NCBI GenBank assembly: GCA_026413865.1
Contig: JAOAKB010000002.1
Coordinates: 49,507 to 113,506 of the forward strand
Direction of reading: 5' to 3'
Length of the DNA: 64,000 bases
Origin: Nitrososphaeria archaeon
Lineage (GTDB): Archaea > Thermoproteota > Nitrososphaeria > JACIWG01
A model generated the notes under the pieces. That model was not told where the DNA came from. It searched no databases and saw nothing but the letters and a program-made list of their open reading frames with translations. A program made the translations under genes and the position numbers. This document shows positions 1 to 9,252 of the stretch, one piece after another; positions within the stretch are counted from its first letter, which is position 1, and every line of letters begins with the position of its first letter.

Positions 1-1166
1 TAAAAGGCTTTTCCACTAAAAGTATCCATGGACACGAATTTTATGATCCAGAATTAGGTTTATTTAAGGTTCCAATCTATCAAACAGTAGTTTGGGAACA
101 ATTTGATAAAATAACTGGATTGCCAAGAAAAACATCCAGAGAGACTGAATTAAAATATTCGAGAGAAGAGAATCCTACAGTCTATGCGTTGGAAAAAGTT
201 TTAGCAAAACTTGATGATACAGAGGATGCGCTTGCCTTCAATTGTGGTATGGCTGCTATTTCAACCATTTATCTTTCGACCCTAGAAAGTGGTTCCACCA
301 TTCTAATATCTAAAGAAGCATATGGTGTCACACAGCAGCTTGCTTTAAATTTAGGCAAATATGGTGTAAAAACATTATTTGGTGGACCAAATACTGAGGA
401 AATAATTGACCTGATAGATGATAAAGTGAGTCTTGTTGTAGTTGAAACCATAACAAATCCTTTACTCAAAGTTATAGATGTAAACGAGGTTATAAAAGTA
501 TGTAAGGAAAACAATGTAAAGATTGTTGTCGATAACACATTTGCAACACCAATACTTTATAGACCAGTAAAGAATGGTGCGTGGCTGGTACTCTACAGTC
601 TAACTAAATATCTTTCAGGCCATAATGATGTAATTGGAGGATCAGTTGCAGGAGACAAAGAAACAATTAAAGTACTATGGGACTGGCGCAAGAATCTTGG
701 AACAATAATGAATCCATTTGAAGCATATCTTGTAATTCGTGGGCTGGAAACGTTAGAAGTTAGATTTATTAAACAATGTGAAAACGCTTTAGAAATCGCT
801 GAATTCTTGAAAGATAATCCTAACGTTGAGGAAGTCTATTACCCAGGTTTAAAAGATAACGCCTACCATTCTATTGCAAACAAGGTCTTTGAACATCAAT
901 TATACGGTGGAGTAGTAAGTTTCAAGGTTAAGGGAGGGAAGGAGTCAGCATTCAATTTCTTTAAAAAGATCAAAGTAATAAAGTCTACACCAAGCCTTGG
1001 CGGAGTAGAAACATTAGCAACATATCCAATATTAAGTGCATCAAAGAGTATGCCTCAATCTTTAAAAGAGGAATTGGGTATAACGGATAATTTGATAAGA
1101 TTGTCCGTAGGATTAGAGGATATTGAAGATTTGAAGGAGGATATAGAGCAAGCCTTAAAAAGTTAG
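1..1166 (+). CDS. Cystathionine gamma-synthase / methionine gamma-lyase family PLP enzyme (5' partial)
   Basis: A PLP-dependent Met/Cys metabolism enzyme of the trans-sulfuration family. The frame is open from base 3 and encodes KGFSTKSIHGHE and VPIYQTVVW, the normal N-terminal region of this family, so the TTG at 120 is an internal Leu codon and the real start lies before the window. Visible features are the substrate-loop motif YSREENPTVYALE (usually YSRSGNPT), the PLP-contacting stretch VVDNTFATP, and the cofactor lysine in SLTKYLSGHND (codon 606-608). The C-terminal SLGGVETLATYP is also typical. Gamma-synthase, gamma-lyase and beta-lyase activities cannot be told apart by eye. A T6 tract at 1193-1198 could end its transcript. 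Confidence 0.9.
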   Translation, partial: KGFSTKSIHGHEFYDPELGLFKVPIYQTVVWEQFDKITGLPRKTSRETELKYSREENPTVYALEKVLAKLDDTEDALAFNCGMAAISTIYLSTLESGSTILISKEAYGVTQQLALNLGKYGVKTLFGGPNTEEIIDLIDDKVSLVVVETITNPLLKVIDVNEVIKVCKENNVKIVVDNTFATPILYRPVKNGAWLVLYSLTKYLSGHNDVIGGSVAGDKETIKVLWDWRKNLGTIMNPFEAYLVIRGLETLEVRFIKQCENALEIAEFLKDNPNVEEVYYPGLKDNAYHSIANKVFEHQLYGGVVSFKVKGGKESAFNFFKKIKVIKSTPSLGGVETLATYPILSASKSMPQSLKEELGITDNLIRLSVGLEDIEDLKEDIEQALKS

Positions 1167-1264
1167 AGGACATATAAATTTAAATAATACAATTTTTTGA
1201 CTGAAGATGTTGAGGCTGAAATGGGTGGATTAGTTCATCTGTTCAAAGATTGAATATAGACAAC

Positions 1265-1332
1265 CATTTTTAAATATAGAAACAGTTTTCGTGAACAAAC
1301 ATTTTATAGAACTAACAAGATGTTTTGAGGTG
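1265..1332 (+). promoter_or_regulatory. Probable promoter and ribosome site of the his operon
   Basis: A TATA-like stretch (TTTTAAATATA, 1268-1278) lies about 70 bases before the hisG start. It would place the transcript start near 1299 and leave a leader of about 40 bases. A second AT box (ATTTTATAG, from 1301) is too close, because it would start transcription inside the ribosome site. GAGGTG at 1327-1332 is well placed for the TTG at 1340. I see no leader peptide or attenuator. Confidence 0.45.
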
Positions 1333-1339
1333 AAAAATT

Positions 1340-2323
1340 TTGGCTAATATTTCATTTGCGATACCTAAAGGGTCTCTTGAAAAAGCAACTTACGATTTTA
1401 TAGAAAAAGCGTTCATCAAACTATATGGCAAAGAAAGAAGCTACAGGCCAACATCAAGTGATACGGAAATCAAGTTTAAAATTTTAAGACCACAAGAAAT
1501 ACCAATATATGTTTCTGATGGATTATATGATTTAGGGATAACAGGCTTAGACTGGGTTCAAGAAACATCAGCAGATGTCAAAGTTCTTTTAAACCTTGAA
1601 TATGGTCAAACAAAACTTGTTTTTGCAGTTCCAAAAACATTTGAAGCAAACAATATGAATGAAATGATTAAAAAATACTGGTCTGAAAATAGGACACTAA
1701 GAATCTCGACAGAGTATCCTTTATCTATTTCAAAATATCTTATGTCACTCTCTGAATACAAGCAGATTTATGGCGGAATAAAGCCTATTATTATCACCCC
1801 ATGGTGGAAGACTGGCGAAAATAAGAATATACAAATATATCTTTCATTTGGTGCTACTGAAGCAAAACCTCCAGAAGAGGCAGACGCAATTGCAGACGTT
1901 TCAGAAACAGGCACAACACTAGAACAGAACGGATTAAAGCCATTAGACTTAATAATAGATTCACAAGCTGTACTAATAGCAAACAAAAGTTCTTTATCTA
2001 ATGAATTGAAGAGAGAAAAAATATATGACATTATAGCACTCTTTAGAGGAGTTATAGAAAGTGGGAAAAAATTGCATATATTCGTTAACGTTAAAGAAGA
2101 AAACCTTCAACCACTTGTTTCACTCTTGCCTGGACTAAAGGGGCCAACTATAAGTAAACTTTCTAAGCCCGGATGGTACGCAGTTAACACAGTAATATCA
2201 CGTTCAGAATACATGAAGCTTCTTCCAAAACTAAGAAAACTGGCTCAAGGTCTAGTGGTACATGAGCCACAACTGATAATGCCCTTAGAGGATATAGCGA
2301 AGGAAGAAAACGGTGAAAAATAA
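1340..2323 (+). CDS. hisG: ATP phosphoribosyltransferase, long form
   Basis: Catalyses the first step of histidine synthesis, joining ATP and PRPP to give phosphoribosyl-ATP. The N-terminal ISFAIPKGSLEKAT and the periplasmic-binding-fold segment DLGITGLDWVQE are typical. So are the PRPP-loop region ADAIADVSETGTTLEQNGL and the C-terminal regulatory domain, which contains LPGLKGPTISKL. At 327 residues it is above the usual length of the long form that carries the histidine-binding ACT-like domain and needs no HisZ, so feedback inhibition by histidine is likely. The start is TTG with GAGGTG just upstream. First gene of the operon; hisD starts 2 bases after its stop. Confidence 0.95.
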   Translation: MANISFAIPKGSLEKATYDFIEKAFIKLYGKERSYRPTSSDTEIKFKILRPQEIPIYVSDGLYDLGITGLDWVQETSADVKVLLNLEYGQTKLVFAVPKTFEANNMNEMIKKYWSENRTLRISTEYPLSISKYLMSLSEYKQIYGGIKPIIITPWWKTGENKNIQIYLSFGATEAKPPEEADAIADVSETGTTLEQNGLKPLDLIIDSQAVLIANKSSLSNELKREKIYDIIALFRGVIESGKKLHIFVNVKEENLQPLVSLLPGLKGPTISKLSKPGWYAVNTVISRSEYMKLLPKLRKLAQGLVVHEPQLIMPLEDIAKEENGEK

Positions 2324-2325
2324 GA

Positions 2326-3603
2326 TTGAAAACTTACTACATTAACAGAGAAAATATTAGAATGGTATTATCTAATATAAAAGAAAAGAGAACTTACATG
2401 AAAGATAGGGAAGAGATGGTGTTAAAGGTAATAGAGGATGTAAAAAGAAGAGGGGATGACGCATTAATTGAATACACTAAAATTTTTGATGGTATTATAC
2501 TGTCAAAGGATAAGATTCCCGTTAAAAGTGAGGAAATAAAAAATGCATACAGTTATATTAGTGAAGAACAGATTAAGGCATTAAAGATATTAAAAGAAAA
2601 TATAGAGAAAGTTGAAAAAGAAACCTTCAATAGAATGTTCTTTAAAATTGAAAATGATGGCTTCCAAATTATACAAACTTTAAAGCCAATAAATAGTGTT
2701 GGATGCTATGTACCTGGCGGTGAAGCGTCTTATCCTTCTACAGTGTTAATGGCAGCTATACCAGCAAAAGTTGCTGGAGTAAAGAGGGTTATTGTTGTTT
2801 CTCCACCAAAAAATTTGAGCGCACCACTATTGGTTGCGGCAGACATAGCAGGTGTTACAGAAATCTATCGTATAGGTGGTGCACATGCTATTGCAGCACT
2901 AGCCTACGGAACCGAAACAGTTAAGCCTGTGGATAAAATTGTTGGCCCTGGAGGAAAGTATGTGACTTTAGCGAAGGCTGCTGTAGCATGTGATGTTGCA
3001 ATAGATATGCTAGCAGGTCCTTCAGAACTTGTTATATATGCTGAGGGGGAAAGTTATGCTGAACAGATCGTGCTCGACCTTATTGCGCAAGCAGAACATA
3101 GCTCAGACACAATATGTGGACTTGTGACAACCTCTTCTAATCTCATTAAACGGGTTGCACAGCTTCTACCAGAGTATATTATGTCAGCACATAGACGTAA
3201 TATTGTTAATTTGTCTATCGAAAACAATGGCTTTCTAGCTTTAGCTGAAAATGAGGAAGTTGCAGTAGACTTCATCAACGAGCTTGCACCAGAACATTTA
3301 GAAATATTCTCAAAAGATTATGAAAAAATTCTTGATTCGATTAAAAATGTGGGTGCGATTATGATAAATGGTTCAAGTGTGGTAACAGACTATTATTGTG
3401 GAATAAACCATATACTCCCTACAAGTGGACAGGCAAGATATAGGGGGGGATTATCTTGTCTAGACTTTGTTAAAATCGTGAAAGTTATTGTAGCGTCAGA
3501 AAAATATTCTGAAAAAACACATTTTGTAATAGAACAACTCGGAAAATGTGAGGGATTACTTAATCATGTAAATAGTTTAATGTATAGAAAAGAGATAAGG
3601 TGA
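2326..3603 (+). CDS. hisD: Histidinol dehydrogenase
   Basis: Zn- and NAD-dependent enzyme for the last two oxidations, from L-histidinol to L-histidine. The protein has 425 residues, normal for the family. Family motifs are VGCYVPGGEASYPSTVLM, the PVDKIVGPGGKYV nucleotide region, DMLAGPSELV, AQAEHSSDT, the catalytic Glu-His in LAPEHLEI, and the metal-site region NHILPTSG with GLSCLDFV. It starts with TTG 2 bases after hisG, so it is translationally linked. In this operon it is followed by a HAD phosphatase that could supply its substrate histidinol. Confidence 0.96.
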   Translation: MKTYYINRENIRMVLSNIKEKRTYMKDREEMVLKVIEDVKRRGDDALIEYTKIFDGIILSKDKIPVKSEEIKNAYSYISEEQIKALKILKENIEKVEKETFNRMFFKIENDGFQIIQTLKPINSVGCYVPGGEASYPSTVLMAAIPAKVAGVKRVIVVSPPKNLSAPLLVAADIAGVTEIYRIGGAHAIAALAYGTETVKPVDKIVGPGGKYVTLAKAAVACDVAIDMLAGPSELVIYAEGESYAEQIVLDLIAQAEHSSDTICGLVTTSSNLIKRVAQLLPEYIMSAHRRNIVNLSIENNGFLALAENEEVAVDFINELAPEHLEIFSKDYEKILDSIKNVGAIMINGSSVVTDYYCGINHILPTSGQARYRGGLSCLDFVKIVKVIVASEKYSEKTHFVIEQLGKCEGLLNHVNSLMYRKEIR

Positions 3604-3649
3604 TTATAAATTGTATCTTTTATTCAATTAAATTTTTGAGGGAAACTAA

Positions 3650-4726
3650 ATGCCTGGAAACTATATTAAATTAGAGGACAAGAGAATATATTTGCATAAA
3701 AATTTTATAGAAGTTAAGAATAGTATAGAAAAACTGGTTTTTGATTGTGATGGCGTTCTAATAAATACAAACAATTCTTATAGAAAGACTATAAGAGAGA
3801 CACTTTCAATAATCTTTAAGCCCTTTCCTCAAAGAAGATTTATTGGATATAGGGAAATTGAAAAGCTAAAGTTTACAGGAATTTACAACAATGACTGGGA
3901 TACAACATACGCTTTAGCACTGTTTCTCTTTACAACCCTATCAGAGGAGCAGACTAAAGAATTAGTTAAATGGTTGACACTACAGAAAAATGATACTAGT
4001 TCTAAATCTTGTAAAAAGGGGTTTAACATAGAACTTCAAAGCTTCTTAAATAGCATAGAATCTGATCCAATTAAAGACCCTGAAAAATATGCAACAAAAG
4101 TATGCAAAGAAAAGGGAACATATAATGAACTAGAAGAATTTATTAAGATAATTGGAAAGCCAACTAATGTTCGAGAAAGTCTGCTAGCAAAAATCTTTGA
4201 TTCAATATATTATGGAGAAAAACTCTTTCAAAAAATATATAATATTGTTCCTCCAATCAAGATTCCAAAAGGAAATATTGAAACAGAAAGATTGTATATC
4301 AGTAAAAGAACATTATTATTTTTAAAAGAAACTTTCAATTCAAAAATATATCTACTTACAGGCAGATCTAAAATTTCAATTCAATACAAAATGAGATATA
4401 TGGAAGAATATTTTGATACAAAAAAATCATATTTTATAGAAGATATAGTTAGGGATGGTGTTGGAAACATAAATTTATTTAAAAAGCCTTCTCCAATACC
4501 ATTAATAAATTTGGCAGACAATCAACCAACATTATATATTGGAGATTCAACAGAAGATTTGATATTGGCTAAAAAGGCTAAGGATGTTTCAAACAAAATA
4601 TATTTTGCCGGAATAGTTAATCCAAATGATAAAATGGTAAGAAGATATTTTATGGAATCAAATGCAGATTTAATCGTTTTATCAGTTAATGACTTACCAA
4701 AAGTATTTAAGAACAAGATAAAGTGA
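3650..4726 (+). CDS. HAD-superfamily phosphatase inside the his operon; candidate histidinol-phosphate phosphatase
   Basis: A haloacid-dehalogenase-fold hydrolase. The four HAD motifs are visible: nucleophile and acid Asp32/Asp34 in FDCDGVL, motif II Thr in LLTGRSK, motif III Lys in the FKKPSP region, and the Mg-binding GDSTEDL starting at Gly298. At 358 residues it is much longer than a plain HAD phosphatase. The extra length is a large helical insert of roughly 200 residues after motif I, probably a cap domain. It sits between hisD and hisB, and no other histidinol-phosphatase is visible in the window. I therefore infer that it removes phosphate from histidinol-phosphate; a different small-molecule phosphatase role is possible. 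Confidence 0.7.
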   Translation: MPGNYIKLEDKRIYLHKNFIEVKNSIEKLVFDCDGVLINTNNSYRKTIRETLSIIFKPFPQRRFIGYREIEKLKFTGIYNNDWDTTYALALFLFTTLSEEQTKELVKWLTLQKNDTSSKSCKKGFNIELQSFLNSIESDPIKDPEKYATKVCKEKGTYNELEEFIKIIGKPTNVRESLLAKIFDSIYYGEKLFQKIYNIVPPIKIPKGNIETERLYISKRTLLFLKETFNSKIYLLTGRSKISIQYKMRYMEEYFDTKKSYFIEDIVRDGVGNINLFKKPSPIPLINLADNQPTLYIGDSTEDLILAKKAKDVSNKIYFAGIVNPNDKMVRRYFMESNADLIVLSVNDLPKVFKNKIK

Positions 4727-4734
4727 TTTAGTTT

Positions 4735-5310
4735 ATGAGAATAATGAAATTGGAACGTAAAACAAAGGAAACAGAAATAGTTATCACATTAAATTTAGAC
4801 GGAAGTGGCAAATATGAAATTGACACACCAATAGCCTTTTTAAATCACATGTTAAGTGAACTAGCGGTCCACTCCTTAATGGATCTACAGATTAAAGCAA
4901 AGGGTGACCTTAAGCATCATATTATTGAAGATGTCGCAATAGTTTTAGGAAATGCAATAAAAGATGCTTTAGGAGATAGAATAGGATTAAGAAGGTTTGG
5001 TTACGCTATGGTCCCAATGGATGATGCACTTGCATTAGCGAGTGTTGACCTTGTTAATAGACCGTATGTGTCAATAAAAATGAAGCTTGAAAAGCAAAGA
5101 GTTGAAGATGTAGCCTGTGAAGACATAATACACTTTATTGAAACTTTTGCTAAAAACATTCCCTGCACATTACATGTGGAAATTTTAAAGGGTGAAAATG
5201 TCCATCATAAGATTGAGGCAGCATTCAAGGCAATAGCGCTTTCATTAAGGGAGGCATGGTCCTATGATGAAAGAAGAGTGGGCAGTCCGAGCTCTAAAGG
5301 ACTGATGTAA
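4735..5310 (+). CDS. hisB: Imidazoleglycerol-phosphate dehydratase
   Basis: Mn-dependent dehydration of imidazole glycerol phosphate to imidazole acetol phosphate. It is the 191-residue monofunctional form, without the bacterial fused phosphatase domain, which fits the separate HAD gene just upstream. Metal-site motifs are FLNHML (often FLDHML), HHIIEDVAIVLG, MDDALALASVDL and the C-terminal HHKIEAAFKAIALSLREAW. The start is ATG 4735 or ATG 4744; the latter gives the common MKLERKTKET beginning. hisH begins on the base after its stop. Confidence 0.95.
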   Translation: MRIMKLERKTKETEIVITLNLDGSGKYEIDTPIAFLNHMLSELAVHSLMDLQIKAKGDLKHHIIEDVAIVLGNAIKDALGDRIGLRRFGYAMVPMDDALALASVDLVNRPYVSIKMKLEKQRVEDVACEDIIHFIETFAKNIPCTLHVEILKGENVHHKIEAAFKAIALSLREAWSYDERRVGSPSSKGLM

Positions 5311-5913
5311 ATGATTTTTGCAGTTATAGATTATGGAGCAAGTAACATGTTCAGTCTTATAGCATCCCTTAAACGAGCAAATGTACAAGTAAAAATAGTT
5401 GATGAAAGAGAAAGATTAGAAAAATATTCTGCTATAATATTACCTGGTGTTGGAAATTTCACTTCAGCTGTTCAAAAGATATCTAATCTTAAAAATGAAA
5501 TTTTAGACGCAGTAGCTAAAGGAACATACATTTTTGGAATATGTTTAGGCATGCAGTTACTATTTAATGAAAGCGAAGAAGGACAAGGGGAAGGTTTAAG
5601 CATATTTAGAGGAAAAGTAGTAAAGTTTCCAAAAACAATAAAAGTACCGCATATGGGCTGGAATCTTGTAGAACCTCAAGGATATAGCTTACTGTTATCA
5701 GATTTTGAGAGAGAAAGGTGGGCTTACTTTGCACACTCCTATTATCCAAACCCTTCCAACAACAATATTGTTAAAGGGATAACACATTATGGTATAAAAT
5801 TTGTTTCTGTTGTAGAAGAAGGAAACATATTTGGGACACAATTTCATCCGGAAAAGTCTGGAGAATTTGGTAGACGAATTATTAAAAATTTTGTAGAATA
5901 TGTTAGAAGGTGA
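5311..5913 (+). CDS. hisH: Imidazole glycerol phosphate synthase, glutaminase subunit
   Basis: Class I glutamine amidotransferase that feeds ammonia to HisF. Visible motifs are IDYGASNMFSL at the N-terminus, the oxyanion region LPGVGNF, the nucleophilic Cys in FGICLGMQLLF, and the His/Glu pair in GTQFHPEKSG. The length of 200 residues is standard. The ATG follows the hisB stop directly, with no intergenic base, so the two are almost certainly co-translated. Its partner HisF is two genes downstream. Confidence 0.95.
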   Translation: MIFAVIDYGASNMFSLIASLKRANVQVKIVDERERLEKYSAIILPGVGNFTSAVQKISNLKNEILDAVAKGTYIFGICLGMQLLFNESEEGQGEGLSIFRGKVVKFPKTIKVPHMGWNLVEPQGYSLLLSDFERERWAYFAHSYYPNPSNNNIVKGITHYGIKFVSVVEEGNIFGTQFHPEKSGEFGRRIIKNFVEYVRR

Positions 5914-5919
5914 GAGTTT

Positions 5920-6639
5920 TTGGAAATATTGCCTGCAATAGACTTGATGGATGGTAAGGTTGTAAGATTAATAAGAGGGCAACCATCAAACATTATTGTA
6001 TATTCGGATAATCCTTGTAAAGTTGCATTAGAATGGGAGAAAAGTGGAGTCCCAGGAATACACGTTATCGATCTTAATGCAGCATTTGGTTCAGGAAATA
6101 ATCGAAAAATAGTCAAAAAAATATGTGAGAATATAAGGTTGCCAATAAACTTTGGAGGGGGATTGCATACAATTGAAGATATAGAGGAAGCATTTAGTAT
6201 AGGAGTTAGTAGAGTTATTGTTGGATCAGCAATCTTTACAAGAAAACTTGAGTTAGAGGAGGTACTATCTTTTGGAAAAGATAAGGTTATTGTAGCAATT
6301 GATCACAAGAACGGTAAAGTTACAATAGATGGATGGAAAACAGTTTTATCTATAGACATATATGATGCAATGAAAAGTCTCTGGTCTAGGGGTGCAAGAC
6401 TCTTTCTTACAACCAATACACAAACAGATGGAACGTTAGAGGGTATAGATATCCAATACCTAAAAAAGGTAGAAGAATTTTTAAAACAAGTCTATGTAGC
6501 AGGAGGAATATCCTCAATAAGTGATCTATTAATCTTGAAGCAGATGAAGGTTAAAGGTGTAGTTTTAGGAAGAGTATTATATGATAAGATTATAGATATT
6601 AAAGAGGCTTTAGAGGTTGCTAAAGATGACTGTAGCTAA
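5920..6639 (+). CDS. hisA: ProFAR isomerase
   Basis: A (beta/alpha)8-barrel isomerase that converts ProFAR to PRFAR. Typical motifs are the first catalytic Asp region [14 protein letters not shown], phosphate-binding [21 protein letters not shown], and the second half with TDGTLEGID and VYVAGGISS. The length of 239 residues is normal. The start is TTG 5920, with AGGTGAG overlapping the hisH stop. Its 3' end overlaps the hisF start by 14 bases. Confidence 0.95.
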   Translation: MEILPAIDLMDGKVVRLIRGQPSNIIVYSDNPCKVALEWEKSGVPGIHVIDLNAAFGSGNNRKIVKKICENIRLPINFGGGLHTIEDIEEAFSIGVSRVIVGSAIFTRKLELEEVLSFGKDKVIVAIDHKNGKVTIDGWKTVLSIDIYDAMKSLWSRGARLFLTTNTQTDGTLEGIDIQYLKKVEEFLKQVYVAGGISSISDLLILKQMKVKGVVLGRVLYDKIIDIKEALEVAKDDCS

Positions 6640-7393
6640 AAGAATAATACCATGCTTAGACGTTGATAATGGTAAAGTTGTAAAGGGCAGACATTTTGTC
6701 GAACTAAGAGAGGCAGGGGAGCCAGTTGAACTTGCAACAAGATACAGGGACGAAGGTGCAGACGAACTAGTCTTTCTCGATATTACTGCAACAGTTGAAT
6801 CACGGAACACATTATATGATGTGGTGAGGAATGTTGCTGAAGTTTTAGACATACCTTTTACAGTAGGAGGAGGAATAAGAAGTATAGAGGACGCTTACAA
6901 AATATTAAGAAATGGCGCTGACAAAATTTCAATAAATACAATGGCTGTTGAAAAACCTGAAATAATCAAAGAACTTTCTATAAAATATGGAGCACAGTGT
7001 GTTGTTGTAGCAATAGATGCAAAAAGAACATATAGGACAAAATCAGGATTTGAAGTATATACTCATGGTGCAAGAGTTCCAAGAAATATAGATGCACTAG
7101 AATGGGCTAAAAGAGTTGAAGAATTAGGTGCAGGAGAAATTCTTTTAACCTCAATTGATAGAGATGGAACAAAGGAAGGATACGACCTAGAACTAACTTC
7201 ACTTATTTCCTCAAATGTTAACATTCCAGTTATTGCTAGTGGTGGTGGAGGCACACTTGAGCACATTTATGAGGCACTAACTTTAGGAAAAGCTGATGCT
7301 GCACTCGCAGCATCTATTTTCCACTACAAAGAATATACAATTAGAGAAGTTAAAGAATATTTGAAAAGAAGAGGAGTGATGGTTAGATTATGA
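6626..7393 (+). CDS. hisF: Imidazole glycerol phosphate synthase, cyclase subunit
   Basis: A (beta/alpha)8-barrel cyclase that forms imidazole glycerol phosphate and AICAR with HisH. Motifs are [16 protein letters not shown] with its catalytic Asp, [48 protein letters not shown] with the second catalytic Asp, and [10 protein letters not shown] place the start at ATG 6626 ([12 protein letters not shown]) because GAGG at 6613-6616 is well spaced for it. A TTG at 6617 would add three residues. Its stop overlaps the hisI start (ATGA). Confidence 0.95.
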   Translation: MTVAKRIIPCLDVDNGKVVKGRHFVELREAGEPVELATRYRDEGADELVFLDITATVESRNTLYDVVRNVAEVLDIPFTVGGGIRSIEDAYKILRNGADKISINTMAVEKPEIIKELSIKYGAQCVVVAIDAKRTYRTKSGFEVYTHGARVPRNIDALEWAKRVEELGAGEILLTSIDRDGTKEGYDLELTSLISSNVNIPVIASGGGGTLEHIYEALTLGKADAALAASIFHYKEYTIREVKEYLKRRGVMVRL

Positions 7394-7731
7394 AATTTGA
7401 TATAGAGTATGTTAAGTTAGAAGATTTAATGTTTAAGGAACAATGGCTATTACCTGTGGTGGTTCAAGATGTCAACACTAAAGAGGTTCTTATGGTAGCG
7501 TATGCGAACAAGGAGGCAGTATCTAAAACTTTGGAAACAGGATATGCACATTTTTGGAGTAGAAGCAGAAAGAAACTTTGGAAAAAGGGTGAAACTTCAG
7601 GCAACTTTATAAAGGTAGAAAAGATTCTTGTAGACTGTGACAACGATACACTGCTATATTTGGCTTTTCCAACTGGACCAACATGTCATACAGGAAGAGT
7701 TTCATGCTTTTTTAAAGAATTAACTGTTTAA
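7390..7731 (+). CDS. hisI: Phosphoribosyl-AMP cyclohydrolase (HisI only)
   Basis: Opens the purine ring of phosphoribosyl-AMP. The 113-residue protein holds only the cyclohydrolase domain, with no fused HisE pyrophosphatase. Zn/Mg-site residues are in [17 protein letters not shown] and VSCFF, and the N-terminal [15 protein letters not shown] and [19 protein letters not shown] are typical. It shares a 4-base ATGA overlap with hisF and is the last gene of the operon. It is convergent with the next gene, with only 6 bases between stops. The missing HisE step must be encoded elsewhere. Confidence 0.96.
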   Translation: MKFDIEYVKLEDLMFKEQWLLPVVVQDVNTKEVLMVAYANKEAVSKTLETGYAHFWSRSRKKLWKKGETSGNFIKVEKILVDCDNDTLLYLAFPTGPTCHTGRVSCFFKELTV

Positions 7732-7737
7732 GCGTTA

Positions 7738-8319
7738 TCATTCTAAGCTTCTTTTTATCAAATATTTTATAAGCTTATGACTTATTACTGGCCTCCCATT
7801 TTCTATAGGATAAGCGTAGGGTAGAACTATGTAATGGTGATAAGGCTGTTTTTCCAACTTAATCTTTATTCTAAGCCCACGCTTAACAGGAATATCCTCT
7901 AACTTTTTACCATTCATCACCATATAGGAAACATATACAGCACCGTCTATAGGAAATTGCCAAACACCAATATTTCTCAACAAAGCACCCTTTGCATATG
8001 AACTTAACATTTTAGACGTCCTACCTTGAGGAGGATTATCGCCTAAAATGCCTCCAATCACAACAGCCTTTTTATTAACCATATCTTCATAGCAAAGTCT
8101 TAATTCAGCTTGAGGATCTAATATTATAATATCTTTTGGGTCAAAAATTTCCCAAACATGTGATTGAACGACTTTACCAAGTTTAGACAAAACTTTAACC
8201 CAACCAGATGGAACATTTGTAAAAACAATATTTTTTCCAGTAATTTTTGAAGCATTCTCATATTCATAATAAAGCCATTTACTTAGTTCATTCTCCAAAT
8301 TTTCTATAATAATTTCCAA
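7738..8319 (-). CDS. Sfm1-like (DUF431) SPOUT-superfamily methyltransferase
   Basis: A predicted SAM-dependent methyltransferase of the SPOUT class. The diagnostic segment is the C-terminal knot motif GGILGDNPPQGRTSKML, followed by LLRNIGVWQFPIDGAVYV and the end pattern LPYAYPIENGRPVIS. LDPQAE in the middle is also typical of DUF431. The yeast member Sfm1 methylates an arginine of ribosomal protein S3. Archaeal members are uncharacterised as far as I know, so the target (RNA or ribosomal protein) is open. It starts with TTG 19 bases after the nicotinamidase stop and is probably co-transcribed with it. Confidence 0.8.
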   Translation of the reverse strand: MEIIIENLENELSKWLYYEYENASKITGKNIVFTNVPSGWVKVLSKLGKVVQSHVWEIFDPKDIIILDPQAELRLCYEDMVNKKAVVIGGILGDNPPQGRTSKMLSSYAKGALLRNIGVWQFPIDGAVYVSYMVMNGKKLEDIPVKRGLRIKIKLEKQPYHHYIVLPYAYPIENGRPVISHKLIKYLIKRSLE

Positions 8320-8338
8320 CCTATATCACATTCAAACA

Positions 8339-8923
8339 TTATACCAGTTGATTAAAGCTTGCCAATCTTGCACCAGCATTAACCATTTCATTAAGGGCTT
8401 CCTCACTATCCTTTGGTTTCAAGTTAACACCCTTTACTGCATCCACTAGAACATAAACTTCATACCCAAGTTTTAGAGCATCACGAACAGTGGCCTTAAC
8501 ACAATAATCTGTGGCTAAACCAGCAACAAAAAGTCTTCTTACATTATTCCTCCTAAGTATTTTATCTAATTCTGTTCCCTGGAAACCTGAGTATGCTTCA
8601 ATTTCAGGCTTAAAAGCTTTAGAAATTACAATAACATTCTTAGGCAATTTTAGCATCGGATGAAACTCTGCACCCCAAGTATTTTGCACACAGTGTACAG
8701 GCCAAAGACCACCATACTCTTTAAAAGAAATATGATTTTTGGGATGCCAGTCTCTAGTTGCAACAACAATAGCATTTTTTGAAACAAACTTCTCAATATA
8801 CTTGTTTATAACAGGAACTATCTTGTCCCCCTCTGGTACTGCAAGTGCACCACCAGGACAGAAATCATTTTGTACGTCTACAATTATAAGTGCATCATTT
8901 CCTACAATATTGACATATTCCAT
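8339..8923 (-). CDS. pncA: Nicotinamidase / isochorismatase family hydrolase
   Basis: Hydrolyses nicotinamide to nicotinic acid for NAD salvage. The catalytic triad is visible: Asp in IIVDVQNDFCPGGAL, Lys in VISKAFKPEIEAYSGF, and Cys in GLATDYCVKATVRDAL. Metal ligands are in ATRDWHPKNHISF, and WPVHC is also conserved. The length of 194 residues and the intact motif set favour true nicotinamidase over other isochorismatase-like enzymes. It is followed on the same strand by the Sfm1-like gene. Its start ATG 8923 has AT-rich promoter-like sequence upstream. Confidence 0.88.
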   Translation of the reverse strand: MEYVNIVGNDALIIVDVQNDFCPGGALAVPEGDKIVPVINKYIEKFVSKNAIVVATRDWHPKNHISFKEYGGLWPVHCVQNTWGAEFHPMLKLPKNVIVISKAFKPEIEAYSGFQGTELDKILRRNNVRRLFVAGLATDYCVKATVRDALKLGYEVYVLVDAVKGVNLKPKDSEEALNEMVNAGARLASFNQLV

Positions 8924-9252
8924 ACTTCTAAAACTATTTAAAAGGAATATAATAAATTTTTTTGGTTAAGAATATAGTTTCAATAAAGGTTAAAGCAAGC
9001 ATAATTGTAAGAAAACTATTGCTCTGGATTCTTTAATTTAATATAGAATTTTTAATCAATATAAAGCTAGAGAATAAAAATCCGCCAAGTATATATGGGC
9101 TGACCTTATAACATTCCAAGCTTCTTAAAATAGAAAGGATTCTACTTTTCTATAAAGATTAGTAATTTTGTGTAAAAAGCTGCCAAAAAATTTTATATTC
9201 AATTAAAAAATTTGCCTATACACTTATATAAAAGTTTGTATAAGTTATTTGT
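8924..9252. other. 329-base AT-rich intergenic region with divergent promoters
   Basis: Lies between the divergent pncA and GYD genes. I see no convincing reading frame or RNA gene in it. The right end carries a TATA box for the GYD gene. A weak hairpin (TAGAAAG at 9131-9137 with CTTTTCTA at 9145-9152) has a one-base bulge and no clear role. The rest is plain A/T-rich sequence. Confidence 0.5.
9221..9232 (+). promoter_or_regulatory. TATA box of the GYD-domain gene (leaderless)
   Basis: CTTATATAAA is centred about 25 bases before the ATG at 9253, and no Shine-Dalgarno sequence lies between them. Transcription is therefore predicted to start at or within a base or two of the start codon. Confidence 0.6.

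Noticed and set aside
120-122. TTG as start of the first gene
   Set aside because: The frame is open to the window edge and upstream codons encode the conserved N-terminus of the family, so this is an internal Leu.
1195-1255. Possible C/D-box small RNA before hisG (GATGTTGA and CTGA-like boxes)
   Set aside because: The boxes do not match the RTGATGA and CTGA consensus or spacing, and no closing stem is present.
9131-9152. Hairpin TAGAAAG / CTTTTCTA in the pncA-GYD gap
   Set aside because: It has a bulge, is AT-rich, lacks a nearby T tract or gene end, and is likely chance.
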